Part shown: positions 22,643-34,078 of the stretch, one piece after another
Numbering within the stretch: the first letter of the stretch is position 1
How the letters are laid out: each line of letters starts with the position of its first letter
Assembly (NCBI RefSeq): GCF_003573695.1
Contig: NC_039364.1
Coordinates: forward strand, 234,105,656-234,169,655
DNA from: Papaver somniferum
Taxonomy: Eukaryota > Streptophyta > Magnoliopsida > Ranunculales > Papaveraceae
Length of the DNA stretch: 64,000 bases
Direction: 5' to 3'
Notes under the pieces: model-generated
What the model was told of the DNA's origin: nothing
The model's input: the letters and a program-made list of their open reading frames with translations, nothing else
Database searches by the model: none
Made by a program: the position numbers and the translations under genes

Positions 22643-23851
22643 AGATCCTTTTTGAGGTATTTGATGTCTGGCTGAAGACTTTAAACTTCGCACTTCTTGG
22701 GAGGTAACCTAATCTCACGCAACATGGTAATATCTTTCCTCAACCCTTTTTGCTTCAAGTGGTAACAATTTCTCCTCGTTCATGCTGTTAATTTTATCAT
22801 TGGAAACATTGAGGACAATGTTAAATTTAAGTTTGGGGGTATGGGAAAATCTTTTAGTTGCAATAAATAAACTCCAGAGCCTAGAAATTTATGCGTATTG
22901 AGGATGGCACTAACCAATCTAAGTGGATGGAAGCATTTTGGTTTTAGGAGTTGAGGGACCAATCTGACTAGATGGAAACATCTAAAGAGTCTATTCATAA
23001 TAGCACAGAGCTCAGGTGTTAGAAATAACATGATAGTTTCTCCATATCTCGTTGAGTCCTTTTCATTTCTGTTTCTATTTTATTTTATTTTTAAACTATG
23101 TTTCTCTAGGTGTTTAGGTGGGGCTCACGATTCAAGTTGTTACCACTGCTAGGGTAAAATAAAGTGACTGAGTATTGAAAAAAAAAATTGAAAAAAAAAA
23201 GTTATGAAAAAAAAAATTGAAAAAGAAAAAAAAAAAGTTTTAGACCAGACCATTTGACCAAACGGAATAAAATTCAATAAAGTCGACCACTGGAACCCTT
23301 GTATATGCCAGTTGTGTTGACCTAGAGTTAGGATTATCGAACATTGGTTCCCTTGTATATGCCAGTGATTTGATATTAGTCAGACTATCTCAGTCATTTA
23401 GGATAGGTTTATTTTGGCAGTGGCCTTCAGACAGATATGAGAAACATCGTTCACCTAGTTAACATCAAAACCATCTATATTTTTTCTATATCCATATCTT
23501 TTTATATCCATTTGATTAGTCTGACTCCGAATATGATGTCCATCGTGAAACTATCTTATTAAAGCTCTGTAACTTATATGAATTTTAGTATGCTTGAGTG
23601 CAAACTCGTGTACAGCAATTGGAATTTCGCATCAGGGTTCTTCCTCTGAGAGTCAATAATTGTATGCCAACCAAGGAGGTTCTTTAGTGCTTTCCAAGAT
23701 TTTGCGTAGATAGTTAGGGTCTGGAGTAAAGGTTTTGTGGGTACACCTCTGGTAAACCCTCCGGAGACAACACTCCGCCACTACGGCCACCTAGGGGTTC
23801 AAATGATTTTCCTTTCTAGAATAAATTTTCTCGAGGACTAGCAAATAATAA
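22643..23851 (+). other. Athila-like 3' untranslated internal region
   Basis: Noncoding. It holds A-rich tracts at about 23178-23240 and two copies of 'cccttgtatatgccagt' (about 23297 and 23350). It ends at the polypurine tract. Confidence 0.55.
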
Positions 23852-23864
23852 GTTTGGGGGTATT
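23852..23864 (+). other. Athila-like polypurine tract
   Basis: GTTTGGGGGTATT sits directly before the TG of the 3' LTR, the usual place and form for this family. Confidence 0.75.
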
Positions 23865-25392
23865 TGATAGACGCATTTATGTGTCTATTTTCATCTCTTT
23901 TGTGTATTTTGTTAATACTCGTTTTCGTCCTTATTATGGTGTTTTGTGTGTTTTTAGGTATTTTTTGGAAATAAATGTTTTTGGAAAAATCAGCTCGAAA
24001 AGTTGCCCGGGGCACCCTTGAAGGAAATTTTTATTCGGACTCTCACCATCGATTAAGGGGCACCTCAGTGGACACCTGCTATTCGCACCCCAGTTCAGGA
24101 TAGGGAGACACCCTTTCTTCTTCGTTTGAAAACTTTTTTTTGGCGGGAAATGAAATTCTCAACTGGCAGAAGTTTGATCACAAAAATGAAGGGGTTACGG
24201 GTCGATTCAATGGCTGAAATTTGATAGAGAGATGTGATATAGGTTAAGGAACACAATTTGGGCAGTGGGTTCGATCGGAATTGGCTGGAAAACGCGTGAT
24301 GATTCACACACCCAAAACAGAGCACGTGTACTATAACACGAGAAAAATTGAAGTTCTTGTGTGCATGGAGGAGTTCTACTAGCGTCGAAAGAGTGCTGAG
24401 ACGTGGAGAAGGCTAACTAGAGCGTGCAGGATCAAATCTAACGCATGCATGGGCTTAAAAATGGAAATTATCGTTATTATGGGCAGCAAGGAATATTCGG
24501 ATTAAATGGAGAATATACGCAATAAATGATGGGATTTTTGGTCCTGAAACACTATAAATACAAGGCAAAAAAGTTTGGGAAAGGTTAGCACGGGATTGGG
24601 AGAGAGTTAGAGCCGAGAGAATCGAAGGAAAGGGTCGACAACAAGAAGAGTTCTGCTGCTGCTCAGCTAAGAACACGAAGAACAAGGACCAGCCAGGAGA
24701 GTCGTAGAGAAGTGTCGATGAACTGCGGCGATTCCCTATTCCTTTCCCTTGATTACACAACAGCGTCAACAGCACTTCTCATGTGCCGTTCTTTTCAGAC
24801 GTTTCTTGTGTGTTGCAAAGGACGGTCTTAAATTGATTTTCTTGTTATTTCGTTATTTGTAATCAACTTGTGAGCATCAATAAAGTCTTTTTAGTATTTT
24901 TCCAACATGATGAGAGGCTAAATTCTTGGTGATTGAAGCAATGGAGGATCTATTCACTCATGTTTGATTGGTAATATTTTTATTTATAATTTCGTTAATT
25001 ATTTATTTTATTTATTTCACTTGGATAAAAATATAAAAAAAGGATAAAATGGTTTTCTTAATTATGTGTGAATCAGTTTGATGTTTTATGCTTAGAATAT
25101 ATTCTTTGATAAATCATGCTTAAGGATTACAACTTAATATTTGGACACCTTTTAAATTAAAAAGTGATTTAATAAGAAAAAGAGCTTAATAATAATTTCT
25201 GAAATATTATTTATAACCAATCAACTTGAAGTAATAGTGAATCCTAAGCCTTAATTTTTCTAAAATCTTGACATTACTATTAATTTCCTTAATTTATTTA
25301 TTTGTTTAAATCTTTAAAAAAAAAGTTACCTTCACAAGTTCGAAAAGAACCCAGTTTTCACCACTATCTACAACAACTTTTGAGTTACATCA
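23865..25392 (+). repeat. Athila-like 3' LTR
   Basis: 1,528 bp, near-identical to 16829-18354, ending GAGTTACATCA and followed by the right CATAA duplication (25393-25397). Confidence 0.9.
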
Positions 25393-27323
25393 CATAATAT
25401 AAATCGTGATTCAAGATTATCATTCGAAAATATCCTGGAACAACGATATGTGTCATTGATGTTATTTTGGAATGTTTCGAATTGATTTAGAGAGAAATAT
25501 ATAACTACTGTAAATATGGATACATGACAGTATGCATACTAGTTCACATACTGGGAGAACTGTCATAGGCCCGGTCCGTAGTTCATATACCCAGTACACG
25601 TACCGGCGTAGCTATATGTCGACAACAATTTTTTTGTATGCATACTCGGTATCCATAACATAAAAAGTCTGTTGCTCGTGAACCAGACATGGTAGGCATA
25701 CAAAGTATGCATACCGAGAAGGAATTATTGGTTTTGAAGCCGGTGTGGTATCCATACCCGATACGCAAACAAGAAAATTGCTTTGAGTTTCTGAACTTGT
25801 TTTTTTCCTAAGGGTGCAAATACCCGGTACATGTACCATAAAAAAATAGTCACCAACAAAGTAGAGTACACATACCTGGTACAAGTACTTGCCATGTCAA
25901 ATATTTTTAGATGCAAAAGAATTATTCTGTAAGATAATTGGAATTTTATTAAATCTCTAAAACTGCTACATAGACATGATCGATCACATTATAGCTTATG
26001 GTTGTGACTCAAGCGTAAAGTCTTAAGTGTTATATGAAAATGATTAAGCTTAAGGTTCAATCGGCTAGTTTCGGCTAACCGTCCATGATAAAAATGTATT
26101 TATACACGGTTCGGTTACGGTTCATCTTAACCAGAGTGTCCATCTTGTTAAGTTAATCTCATTTCAAAGATTCATCTAACGACGGATATTGTTTGCTTGG
26201 TTCCAAAGCTATCTTAGCTTAAACCTAAAGTAACCTATACTTCGAATTTTTATATAAGGGAGAACCTTCAGCAATTAGGATTTATGGAATCCGTAACATT
26301 ATTCTTTGTGTGTCCTAGTTGTAAACTAGAGTCATCCACTCTCAAACCCTTCTAGGGTTTAGCGACTAAACAGACTTCACCTAAGGATTCGTGAAGCCAG
26401 GTCCAACTATCTATATCTTGATAGTTCTAGTATCTTGATTTTCTTTGATTATTAAGCTTCTTACTCAAACAAGATAGATAAAAATCGCAAAGTTCTCTTC
26501 ATCTCAGACTATGTGATTCCAGGGGTTTAATACTTGTGAGGTGTATAATATTTAGGTTGCTCTTCAGGAAGCATAATTCTGGATTTTGAGGTTAGGTAGA
26601 GTTTGTCTATTGCTATCGATTTCCAGTCTCACCTTGATCTATCGTTCAGAAAGGATTTCACATATAGGCTTATCTGTGGGATGCAGATTGGTATAAAGTA
26701 TTCAATTGAGTTGAAGAAAATCTTAGGCTGTAAAGGACGTCAGCTAAGGGAATCATTTGCGCAGAGTCCTGCTGGGATTCAAGAGGCGTAAGGAGCGGGA
26801 CTGTAACTGAATTGTTGTGAGGGTTTATTTCGGTTTTAACTACTTTCAGGCCGAAGTTAATTGGTAGTAGGCTAGTGTCTGTAGCGGTCTAATAATACAA
26901 TTTGGTTTCCAAGTTTGTACTAGATCCCGAGGTATTTCTATATTTGCAGTTTCCTCGTTAACAAAATTTCTGGTATCTTTGGTATTTCTTTTTCCGCATG
27001 GTAATGTTTATCTTTATAATTGAAATATCACAGGTTGTACGTAAATCAATCAAAGTAGATACATCTATCATTTTTTGTTGGATACGACTTAATTGATTCT
27101 TGGATATTGATTTTTTAGATCGTCTAAGTACTCTCACACATAATCAGGTTCGCGTATTTGGTTATGTAAACTTTCTTATTGTGAGAGAAAGAGATATAAA
27201 CTCTTCGTATAATTCTTTGATTGAAATTCATTAACTTGAACTCTCGGAATTATATTCGATGTTAGTCCATACATGTTTCCTAAGAAAAAGTAGGTGGTGT
27301 ATTTTGGTACCTCCATGTTTTTA
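25393..27323 (+). repeat. SIRE-like 5' LTR, distal part
   Basis: It continues the LTR begun at 16406 and aligns with 30640-31998. It holds the palindrome-rich U3 (about 25520-25890), a TATA box (tatataaggg, 26251-26260) and the R/U5 part with 'gtttcctcgttaacaaaat', also found in the LTR at 34079-36955. Its start, 25393-25397, doubles as the right CATAA target duplication. Confidence 0.75.
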
Positions 27324-27325
27324 AT

Positions 27326-27340
27326 TTGTATTAGAGCAGG
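27326..27340 (+). other. SIRE-like primer binding site
   Basis: TTGTATTAGAGCAGG differs by two bases from TGGTATCAGAGCAGG, the initiator methionine tRNA complement used by SIRE-type Copia elements; the intact form is at 34061-34075. Confidence 0.75.
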
Positions 27341-27354
27341 AAAACATAACAAGT

Positions 27355-28900
27355 TTGCGTTTGAAGCAATCTGACTATATGGACAGGACTGCAATCTCGA
27401 TAAACGTATTGCCAGACTTTGATGATACAAATTACTTATGGTGGAAAATTACTATGCGTTCCTTTCTACAATCCCGTGACTTTCATACATGGAAACTTGT
27501 GGTTACAAGATACACTCCTCCAACATTTTTTGGAGACGAAATCACTGTAGTGAAGCCATAAGGAGAATATAGTGAAACCGAGATAAGTGTTGCAAAGCAT
27601 AATTCTGATTGGTTAATGTTATTACCCACACCATAACCCAAGATCTTAAGCACCATGTGACTTCGTGCACTACGTCTAAAGAAGCTTGGGATATCTTAGA
27701 AAATGTATTCGAAGTAGATACCTCAGAGAAAGAAGCTAGGCTTCAAAATCTGAAATTCTGACTGGGAAAATACTTGTACATCTGATGAACATTTGTTTGA
27801 TGAGTTTAATCAAAAGGTGTCTGGAATTTTTAATGCATGTTATGCGTTAGGAAAGATTTTTCCCCAAAAGGATATTGTGATGAAAATTATCTGATCTTTA
27901 CCAGCAGGATGCAAGTCTAAGAAACATGCCATCATAGAAGGAAATAACCTTTCTACACTTTCAAGAAAAACATTAGTTGGAAAGTTAAAAATCTTTGATC
28001 TTGAACTCAGTAAAATAGATTGTCATTACGTTTCAATCATAGGATGAATTCTTATAAAAAAATCTCTAAGTCCCGAACAAATTAATGAAATAGATGAGAG
28101 TATCCGTTATTATACTCTTTCACTGTCTGTACAACATATGAAGAAAACTCTTAGACAAATAAAGAGGAAAAATCATAAGAAATCCATTAAGAATAAAAAT
28201 AAAAAGGTTCGAATAGACAAAGATTCTTTAGCCTATTCCAATTTTCTTAGTCATGGTCATCATAAGTTCTTGTGTCCCAACAAGGATTATTGTGAGAAAA
28301 CTAAAGCTTGGATTGCAGCCTTATACTATTGTTTCAAGGATGAATCAACCAATGCAGTTTTCCTCACATGTTCTGATAATGAACAGGTTCATGACTCAAA
28401 CAATTCTAGTCATTTCATACGGAAAAATATGCCTCTTCAAAAGAAAGAATTGATCTTTTGAGGGAAAATATCTGCTCTATGAAGACTGAATTTCAACTAA
28501 AAAAGGACATGTGTGCTAAAAATATTGAGAGTATGGAATATGAACTGGTGAAATTGAAGCAAGAACAAAAATAGAAAAGTCATATAATTGGTCCTACTGC
28601 TCATAAAAGGAAGAAACTATCTTTTTTTTTAAAATCCTCATAAGAGTAGTCAGCACAAGCCTCCACATTTTAAAGTCTTGAAAAACCCTCACAAACAAGA
28701 GAAATTTTAGACTAATAACAAGGAGATAAAATTTCTATCTCAATGTCTCTTGGGCAAAAAACAGGATGATCCGAAGGATAAAAGTGGTTTAAATTCTAAC
28801 TTTTCTACAACTACACTGATTCGGAAACCGAGAAAAAAAGTTACAAAAGAGAAGAGTCGTAGCTCTCAGAAGAGTTAAACATAATAATTCAAAAGTTGCA
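27355..28900 (+). pseudogene. SIRE-like Gag, broken
   Basis: The frame opens with NVLPDFDDTNYLWWKITMRSF, the UBN2 Gag start with its Y-WW/K signature, followed by YTPPTFFGDEITVVKP and a stop at 27559. Further pieces are TSKEAWDILENVFE (about 27670), FNQKVSGIFNACYALGK (about 27810), LSRKTLVGKLKIFDLEL (about 27960), the position of the zinc knuckle with only GHHKFLCPN left (about 28250), and a Lys/Glu-rich coiled-coil (about 28480-28570). Multiple stops and frame changes mean no Gag is made. Confidence 0.65.
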
Positions 28901-30207
28901 AAGATGAATCAACAGTTTCAAGAAAAAATACGTAAAGAAAAGGTAACAAACTCACCTTTGGTCTCTCAACCTCTTAATTCTCTAGTTAGAAGACCTAAAA
29001 TGTGGAAGGAATTGACCCAAGCAATATATTTTCATTTGATTCTCATATTTCTCTTGGATGACAATGTCAACTCAGAAAGGAGAATTGTGTCATCTGTGGG
29101 AACTGATATCTGGTCCCTGAAAGAATACTTGACATAACAAGTCTGTTACTTCTTGTGCTCTAAATTTTTTATTAAGTTAAGTAAAGGGAAATTCCTAACA
29201 AATACATATATATACCACATGATTATGCATTTATGAAAAAACATGTGAAATCACATCAAGTTTAGGGTTACGGCTACAACAGGAATTATAGGTTTCTCTA
29301 AATTATATATATTCTCTCAAGGTTTCGTAACCGGTTTCACAAAAGTATCCCTCCTTCAGTCAAATTAAGGTATGATAACCATGTCCTCTTCAAGCTTTTC
29401 AAGCAAGGAAGATGAATTATGGACTGTGCAATTTCCCACGAGGAAAATTCAGTTTGAATCATCAAAGAGTGATTCTTGTCAGGACAAGGATGAAACTACA
29501 CCTTGTGACAATCTGCCAGGTTCTCAATTTGATGAATTATCTCTCAAGTTGAACCTTGTGTTATAACAAGTTCGAGAATTCACCCATGGTAGGAATTGAC
29601 CTATAATTCAATCCTCTACAAATAAACTTGAGGAGAAGATAAAACTTGTTTAATCAAGGTTGGAACTTACTGAAGAGCAACTTGATGAATACAGAATTTA
29701 TGAGAACAATATGGGAATCTCATAATAATTTTTTTTTAATTATTTTACTAAGAAACTTCTTGTGAGGATTTATCCTTGTGTTCGAGAAAGATAACTAGGG
29801 TTTGGTATGATTACGGATTATTATGTAAGGGGGAAGTGAATCAATATCTATAGATTTTACCTATCATGCAAGAGATGTAAGTATTGATTAAGGGAGAGAA
29901 ACATATCACCGTAGTATTACTTCAAAGTTGTGATACAATTGAAATTTGGAGAAGATAATAATACAATGTTTCTTATAACGACGATCGAGAATATTTTTCA
30001 AAGTTGATATCGCTACAGATATTCAACAACAACGATGTTGAGTTGTACACGTTCAGAATCATTGCAACTTGAAGTAACGAACAATTCAAAGAGTTGAAGA
30101 AACCAAGGAGATCAAGCAAGATGGATTCATGGAGTTTTTTTTTGAAGCTTTATTTTTTAATCCATATGTATTGATAATTTTGTCACTAAAATTGACAAAA
30201 GGGGAAA
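28901..30207 (+). other. SIRE-like 3' internal region with short open pieces
   Basis: No polymerase domains. A 64-codon acidic stretch at 29372-29566 (SSSSFSSKEDELWTVQFPTR), with possible continuation KLEEKIKL and RLELTEEQLDEYRIYENN, suggests a coiled-coil protein of the kind found 3' of pol in SIRE-type elements. That is an inference. A purine-rich tract (aaaaggggaaa, 30197-30207) precedes the LTR. Confidence 0.45.
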
Positions 30208-31998
30208 TCGTTAGAGCATTGCTCGGTTGAACTCACTAATGTTGTATATGAACCTTGTTGTCAAATTTGGTTGATCAAAACTATGTCTTGATTTCTAGTC
30301 TACAATTAGTTAAGTCTCGGATTAGAATATAAGAGTGTAGATAAGAATTGGACATCACCGTGTTCTACCGTTTGAACGCGGAGATCAACCAAAGCTTTTG
30401 GATAACTTCCTCAACAAAAAGGTAAGTGGAGATTGAACCACCTATTTATCAAGTTATATTCATCCTTTTATCTAAGAGACATTGTCGCATGACTAATTAG
30501 TCTATTGCAAGCATATCAAGAATTTCGAGTCAAGTTTATCTTGGTAATTAGTTCTCGAAATATATATGACTAAGCTTAATGAACATTTGTTCATACTTGA
30601 TGAATTTCGGTTAAGAGCAATTTGTTGTCCATAATCTAAATCGTGATTCAAGATTATTATTCGAAAATTTCCTGGGACGGTGATATGTGTCATTGATGTT
30701 ATTGGGGAGTGTTTCGATTTGATTTATAGAGAAATATAGAACTACGGTAAATCTGGATACATGACAGTTTGCATACCATTTCCCATACTGGTAGAACTGT
30801 TATAGGTCCGGAGTCGTAGTACATGTACCCAGTATACGTACCTGCGTAGCTATATATCGACAAAAAAACCTTGGTATGCATACTCGGTATCCATAGCATA
30901 AAAAGTATGCTTCTCGTGAACTAGAAATGGTATGCATATATCAAGTATGCATACCGTAAAAGAATTGTTGGTTTTGAAGCCGGTGTGGTATCCATACCCC
31001 ATACGCAAATCGTAAAATTTTTGTGAGTTTCTGAACTTGTTTTGTATTAAGGGTACACATACCCGGTACATATACTACGAACAAATTAGTCATAAACAAG
31101 GTAGAGTACACGTACTTGCCATATCGAATATTTTCAGATACACAAAAATTATTTCTGTGAGATAATTGGCATTTGAATAAATCTCTAAAAACACTATATA
31201 AACATGAATGATCACATTAAAACCTATGGTTGTGACTCAAGCGCAAAGTCTTAAGTGTTATATGAAAATGATTAAGCTTATGGTTCAATCGGCTAGTTTT
31301 GGATAACCGTCAATGTACATTGTCTTTATACACAGTTTTGTTACGGTTCATCTTAACCAGAGTGTATATCTTGTTATGTTAATATCATTTAAAAGATTCA
31401 TATAACGGTGGTTATTATTTGCTTGGTTCCAAAGCTATCTTAGCTTAAACCTAAAGCAACCTATACTTCGAATTTCTATATAAGGGTGGACCTCAAGCAA
31501 CTGAGATTTTTGGAATCCTGATCTTGTTTGAGTATCCTGATCTTGTTTGATTGTTTATATGATCACTCTAACAAGATAGATATAAATCACCGAGTTCTCT
31601 TCGTCTCAGAATTTGTGATTCCACAAGTTTAATACTTGTGAGGTGAATAATTATCTAGGCTGCTCTCCGGTAAGAATAAATACGTAATTTGAGGTTAACT
31701 AGACTTTATATATTGATATCAATTTCTAGTATCACCTTGATCTATCAATCAAAAGGAAATCACATATAGGTTTATCTATGAGAGTAAGATTGGTTTAAAG
31801 TCTTCAATTGAGCTGAAGCAACTTTTAGGCTGTAAAGGACGTCAGCTAAGGGAGTCATTTGCGTAGAGTCCTGTTGGAATTCAAGAGGCGTAAGGAGCGC
31901 GACGTGTCGTTAGGATTTAACTCGGTCTCAACTACATTTTATACCGAAGTTAATTGGTAGTAAGCTAGTGTCTGTAGTGGTTTAATACAGTTTGGTGT
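30208..31998 (+). repeat. SIRE-like 3' LTR, truncated
   Basis: It starts at GTTAGAGCATTGCTCGGTTG and matches 16406-16828 plus 25393 to about 26900, including the TATA box at 31477-31486. Similarity stops at about 31998 after 'acagtttggtgttt', so the U5 end is missing. Confidence 0.75.
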
Positions 31999-32327
31999 TT
32001 AATCCTTTGATAAAGCCTACATACTTGGGTTGGAACTTAATCCCGCTAAATCAAAAAGTCACCCAAACCATGAGGGTTATGAGATCGAACATTAAGGTAG
32101 TAAAACCGAAAACATACATCTCATAAACATTCATAGCAATAAGGTAAAAGCAATTAAGCACAGGCTATGTAAACCGAAAACTATCACAAGAAAATTACTC
32201 AGAAATAAATAATTTTATTCATAATAGACCAATACAATCGATGAAATAAATCACAAATTGATGTCTATTAAACTAGATTAAGTACAGCAGTAATAACTTA
32301 ATCTCTAATGACCTTTTAATAGAAGTT

Positions 32328-32768
32328 TCAAAGATCGTCCTCAATATCCTCAAAAATATCAGGATCTTCATCAACAGCATCTCGACTGATATCACGGATT
32401 CTGCACACAGTACCTTGGTTATGTTCACATGCTAAAGCATTAACCTTTCGGTTAATATTCCTTACATACTCCCTATTACCCATTCCAAATTTAATCAGCT
32501 TCCTTCGGTTACGGATAACAGTTCTTAGTAATGTTGCATGTCTATGATGAGTTTTGATGGTACAAAGAATGACTTGTCGAAGATTGATGATATCAACCTT
32601 AGCATCCAAACCGTTTTGGATAAGAAGATGAGTCATGTCATCTTTTTATTTTTCGATGTTATCACAACCAGATTTCTTGAAGGTATCACCAAGATCAAAA
32701 TGTTCCTTAGAAGTCATTCCACTTAAGGCTTTCAGAAGTTGCGCTTTAGATCTGGTTTGAGAATTCAT
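32328..32768 (-). pseudogene. LARD second ORF, function unknown
   Basis: ATG at 32768 opens MNSQTRSKAQLLKALSG, with an in-frame TAA at about 32647, then a frame through DMTHLLIQNGLDAKVDII and a Lys/Arg-rich middle to an acidic end, EDPDIFEDIEDDL, at 32328. It totals about 147 codons. I do not recognise it. A downstream ATG (about 32636) would give 102 residues if the stop is real. It lies 370 bp after the first LARD ORF on the same strand. Confidence 0.4.
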
Positions 32769-33138
32769 CCTTCAGTATAAGTTCTCATAGAATGAGTACT
32801 AATGCACATAATACCTTTAACACATTCCAAATATAGATATCAGCCTTAAATAAATAATTCTGACAATATTTAGAAGATCTTCAAGTGTTATCGAAACACA
32901 CAATATTTTTGAAGAAATTATCTTCCAGAATTATATCAGCAAATACTAACTTATCCTTCTTACACAAGTTGTTGTGAGACAACTTTTCTAATCATAAGAT
33001 TGATTAAATTATTCTTACGGTAGATTGTGTATTCTCTCTATATTGAATAAGAGATATTAGTAGGATATCAGCATCCCTGGTATATGTGCCTCCTTACATC
33101 CGAAGATAGGGCAAGTAAGGATGAACAATCCAGTGCAG

Positions 33139-33999
33139 TTACGCACTAGGATGAGGATAATCCTTATTAAACATTTCTAAAAGAGATCTTTCTCCTTTTT
33201 GAACAAAATTATGTTCTTCTTCGTGAGTTTCAAACCCATCTTCTTTATTGAGGAAAGTGCGAGATACAATATTCTTAATTACATCTTGTGTCCAGGATGG
33301 TATGTTCTTTGAACTTGAACCCATTTTATCTAGATCTGCCAGCCGACAGTTTGCTAACGTCTTTTGTTCAAAACGTTCTATATGTCCTCTTAAGGTTTCC
33401 ATTCCTTGATTGAAATATTTTTCTAAACATTTGTTTAGATACACCTCATGACAGGTTTCAGTAAGAAGACATTCAATAAGGACTTTGTTCCTTATCTGTG
33501 AGTGTTCCAGCGAATGAGTAAGAGTTTCACACTCCTTAGTCTGTTGACGAACTTCGTTGCGTAAAGCCAATTTTTGTTCCTCATAATCAATCAGATTATT
33601 TTGAAGACTAAGTGTTTCTCGCTTTCCTTCACATATTCTTACATTCATTTGAACGATTAGATCTACGACATCATCTAGACTGTCAATGGATTTGCTCTTT
33701 TCTGAAATTTTTCCAATATCTTTGAAAAAGCTTTCTATCACTTTACTAAATTCAGCAATTGGGTAAACATGAGAATCGAATATCTTCTTAGATAATTTTT
33801 CACAATGAGTTGGAAACGAGTCCAAAACATGATTCTTGAGTTTTGATCTCATTCTTTTCGGATCAGGAACCTGATTCACAATCAAACTATTAGTCGTAGA
33901 CTTCTTTGATTTTCGAAAAGATATTCGAGACCAATTTCCATTGGTTTTCCTTGAGATCTTAATCTCATTATCTTGAAGAACGTTAATTGAATCGGACAT
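33139..33999 (-). CDS. LARD first ORF: coiled-coil protein of unknown function
   Basis: An uninterrupted minus-strand frame of 286 codons from ATG 33999 (MSDSINVLQDNEIKIS) to the stop at 33139. An earlier ATG at 34035 is possible but lies next to the primer binding site. The sequence is basic at the N-terminus (KTNGNWSRISFRKSKKS), then mainly helical and charged with heptad-like stretches (LRNEVRQQTKECETLTHSLE), and ends SLLEMFNKDYPHPSA. No zinc knuckle, UBN2 or catalytic motif is present. Its position right behind the primer site is that of gag, so a structural role is possible but unproven. It is intact, unlike the other retrotransposon frames here. Confidence 0.55.
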   Translation of the reverse strand: MSDSINVLQDNEIKISRKTNGNWSRISFRKSKKSTTNSLIVNQVPDPKRMRSKLKNHVLDSFPTHCEKLSKKIFDSHVYPIAEFSKVIESFFKDIGKISEKSKSIDSLDDVVDLIVQMNVRICEGKRETLSLQNNLIDYEEQKLALRNEVRQQTKECETLTHSLEHSQIRNKVLIECLLTETCHEVYLNKCLEKYFNQGMETLRGHIERFEQKTLANCRLADLDKMGSSSKNIPSWTQDVIKNIVSRTFLNKEDGFETHEEEHNFVQKGERSLLEMFNKDYPHPSA

Positions 34000-34060
34000 G
34001 GATTCAATTCTTATAGGTTGGATCGCACCAAACACAGATTGTTAGATCTTTTCGTGTTTG

Positions 34061-34075
34061 CCTGCTCTGATACCA
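34061..34075 (-). other. LARD primer binding site
   Basis: On the minus strand TGGTATCAGAGCAGG, the exact initiator methionine tRNA complement typical of SIRE-type Copia elements. Confidence 0.85.
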
Positions 34076-34078
34076 ATT

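Larger units (their letters stand above)
16829..25392 (+). mobile_element. Athila-like (Gypsy-type) non-autonomous retrotransposon with Gag and protease only
   Basis: An 8,564-bp element with TG...CA LTRs of 1,526 and 1,528 bp, 5-bp CATAA duplication, primer binding site, polypurine tract and a 1-kb leader. The coding part is Athila-family Gag followed by a retropepsin-like protease and a long open tail. The 5.5-kb internal region has no reverse transcriptase, RNase H or integrase, so movement would need enzymes from a relative. The site is confirmed by the unoccupied paralogue at about 15540. Confidence 0.88.
16406..31998 (+). mobile_element. SIRE/Maximus-like Copia retrotransposon, pol deleted, interrupted by Athila-like element
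   Basis: The 5' LTR is 16406-16828 plus 25393 to about 27323. The internal part is about 27324-30207, and the 3' LTR from 30208 is truncated at about 31998. The primer binding site, a Gag-like frame and the polypurine tract are in place. No protease, integrase, reverse transcriptase or RNase H is visible in the 2.9-kb internal part, so this is a deletion derivative or a non-autonomous member. Confidence 0.7.
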
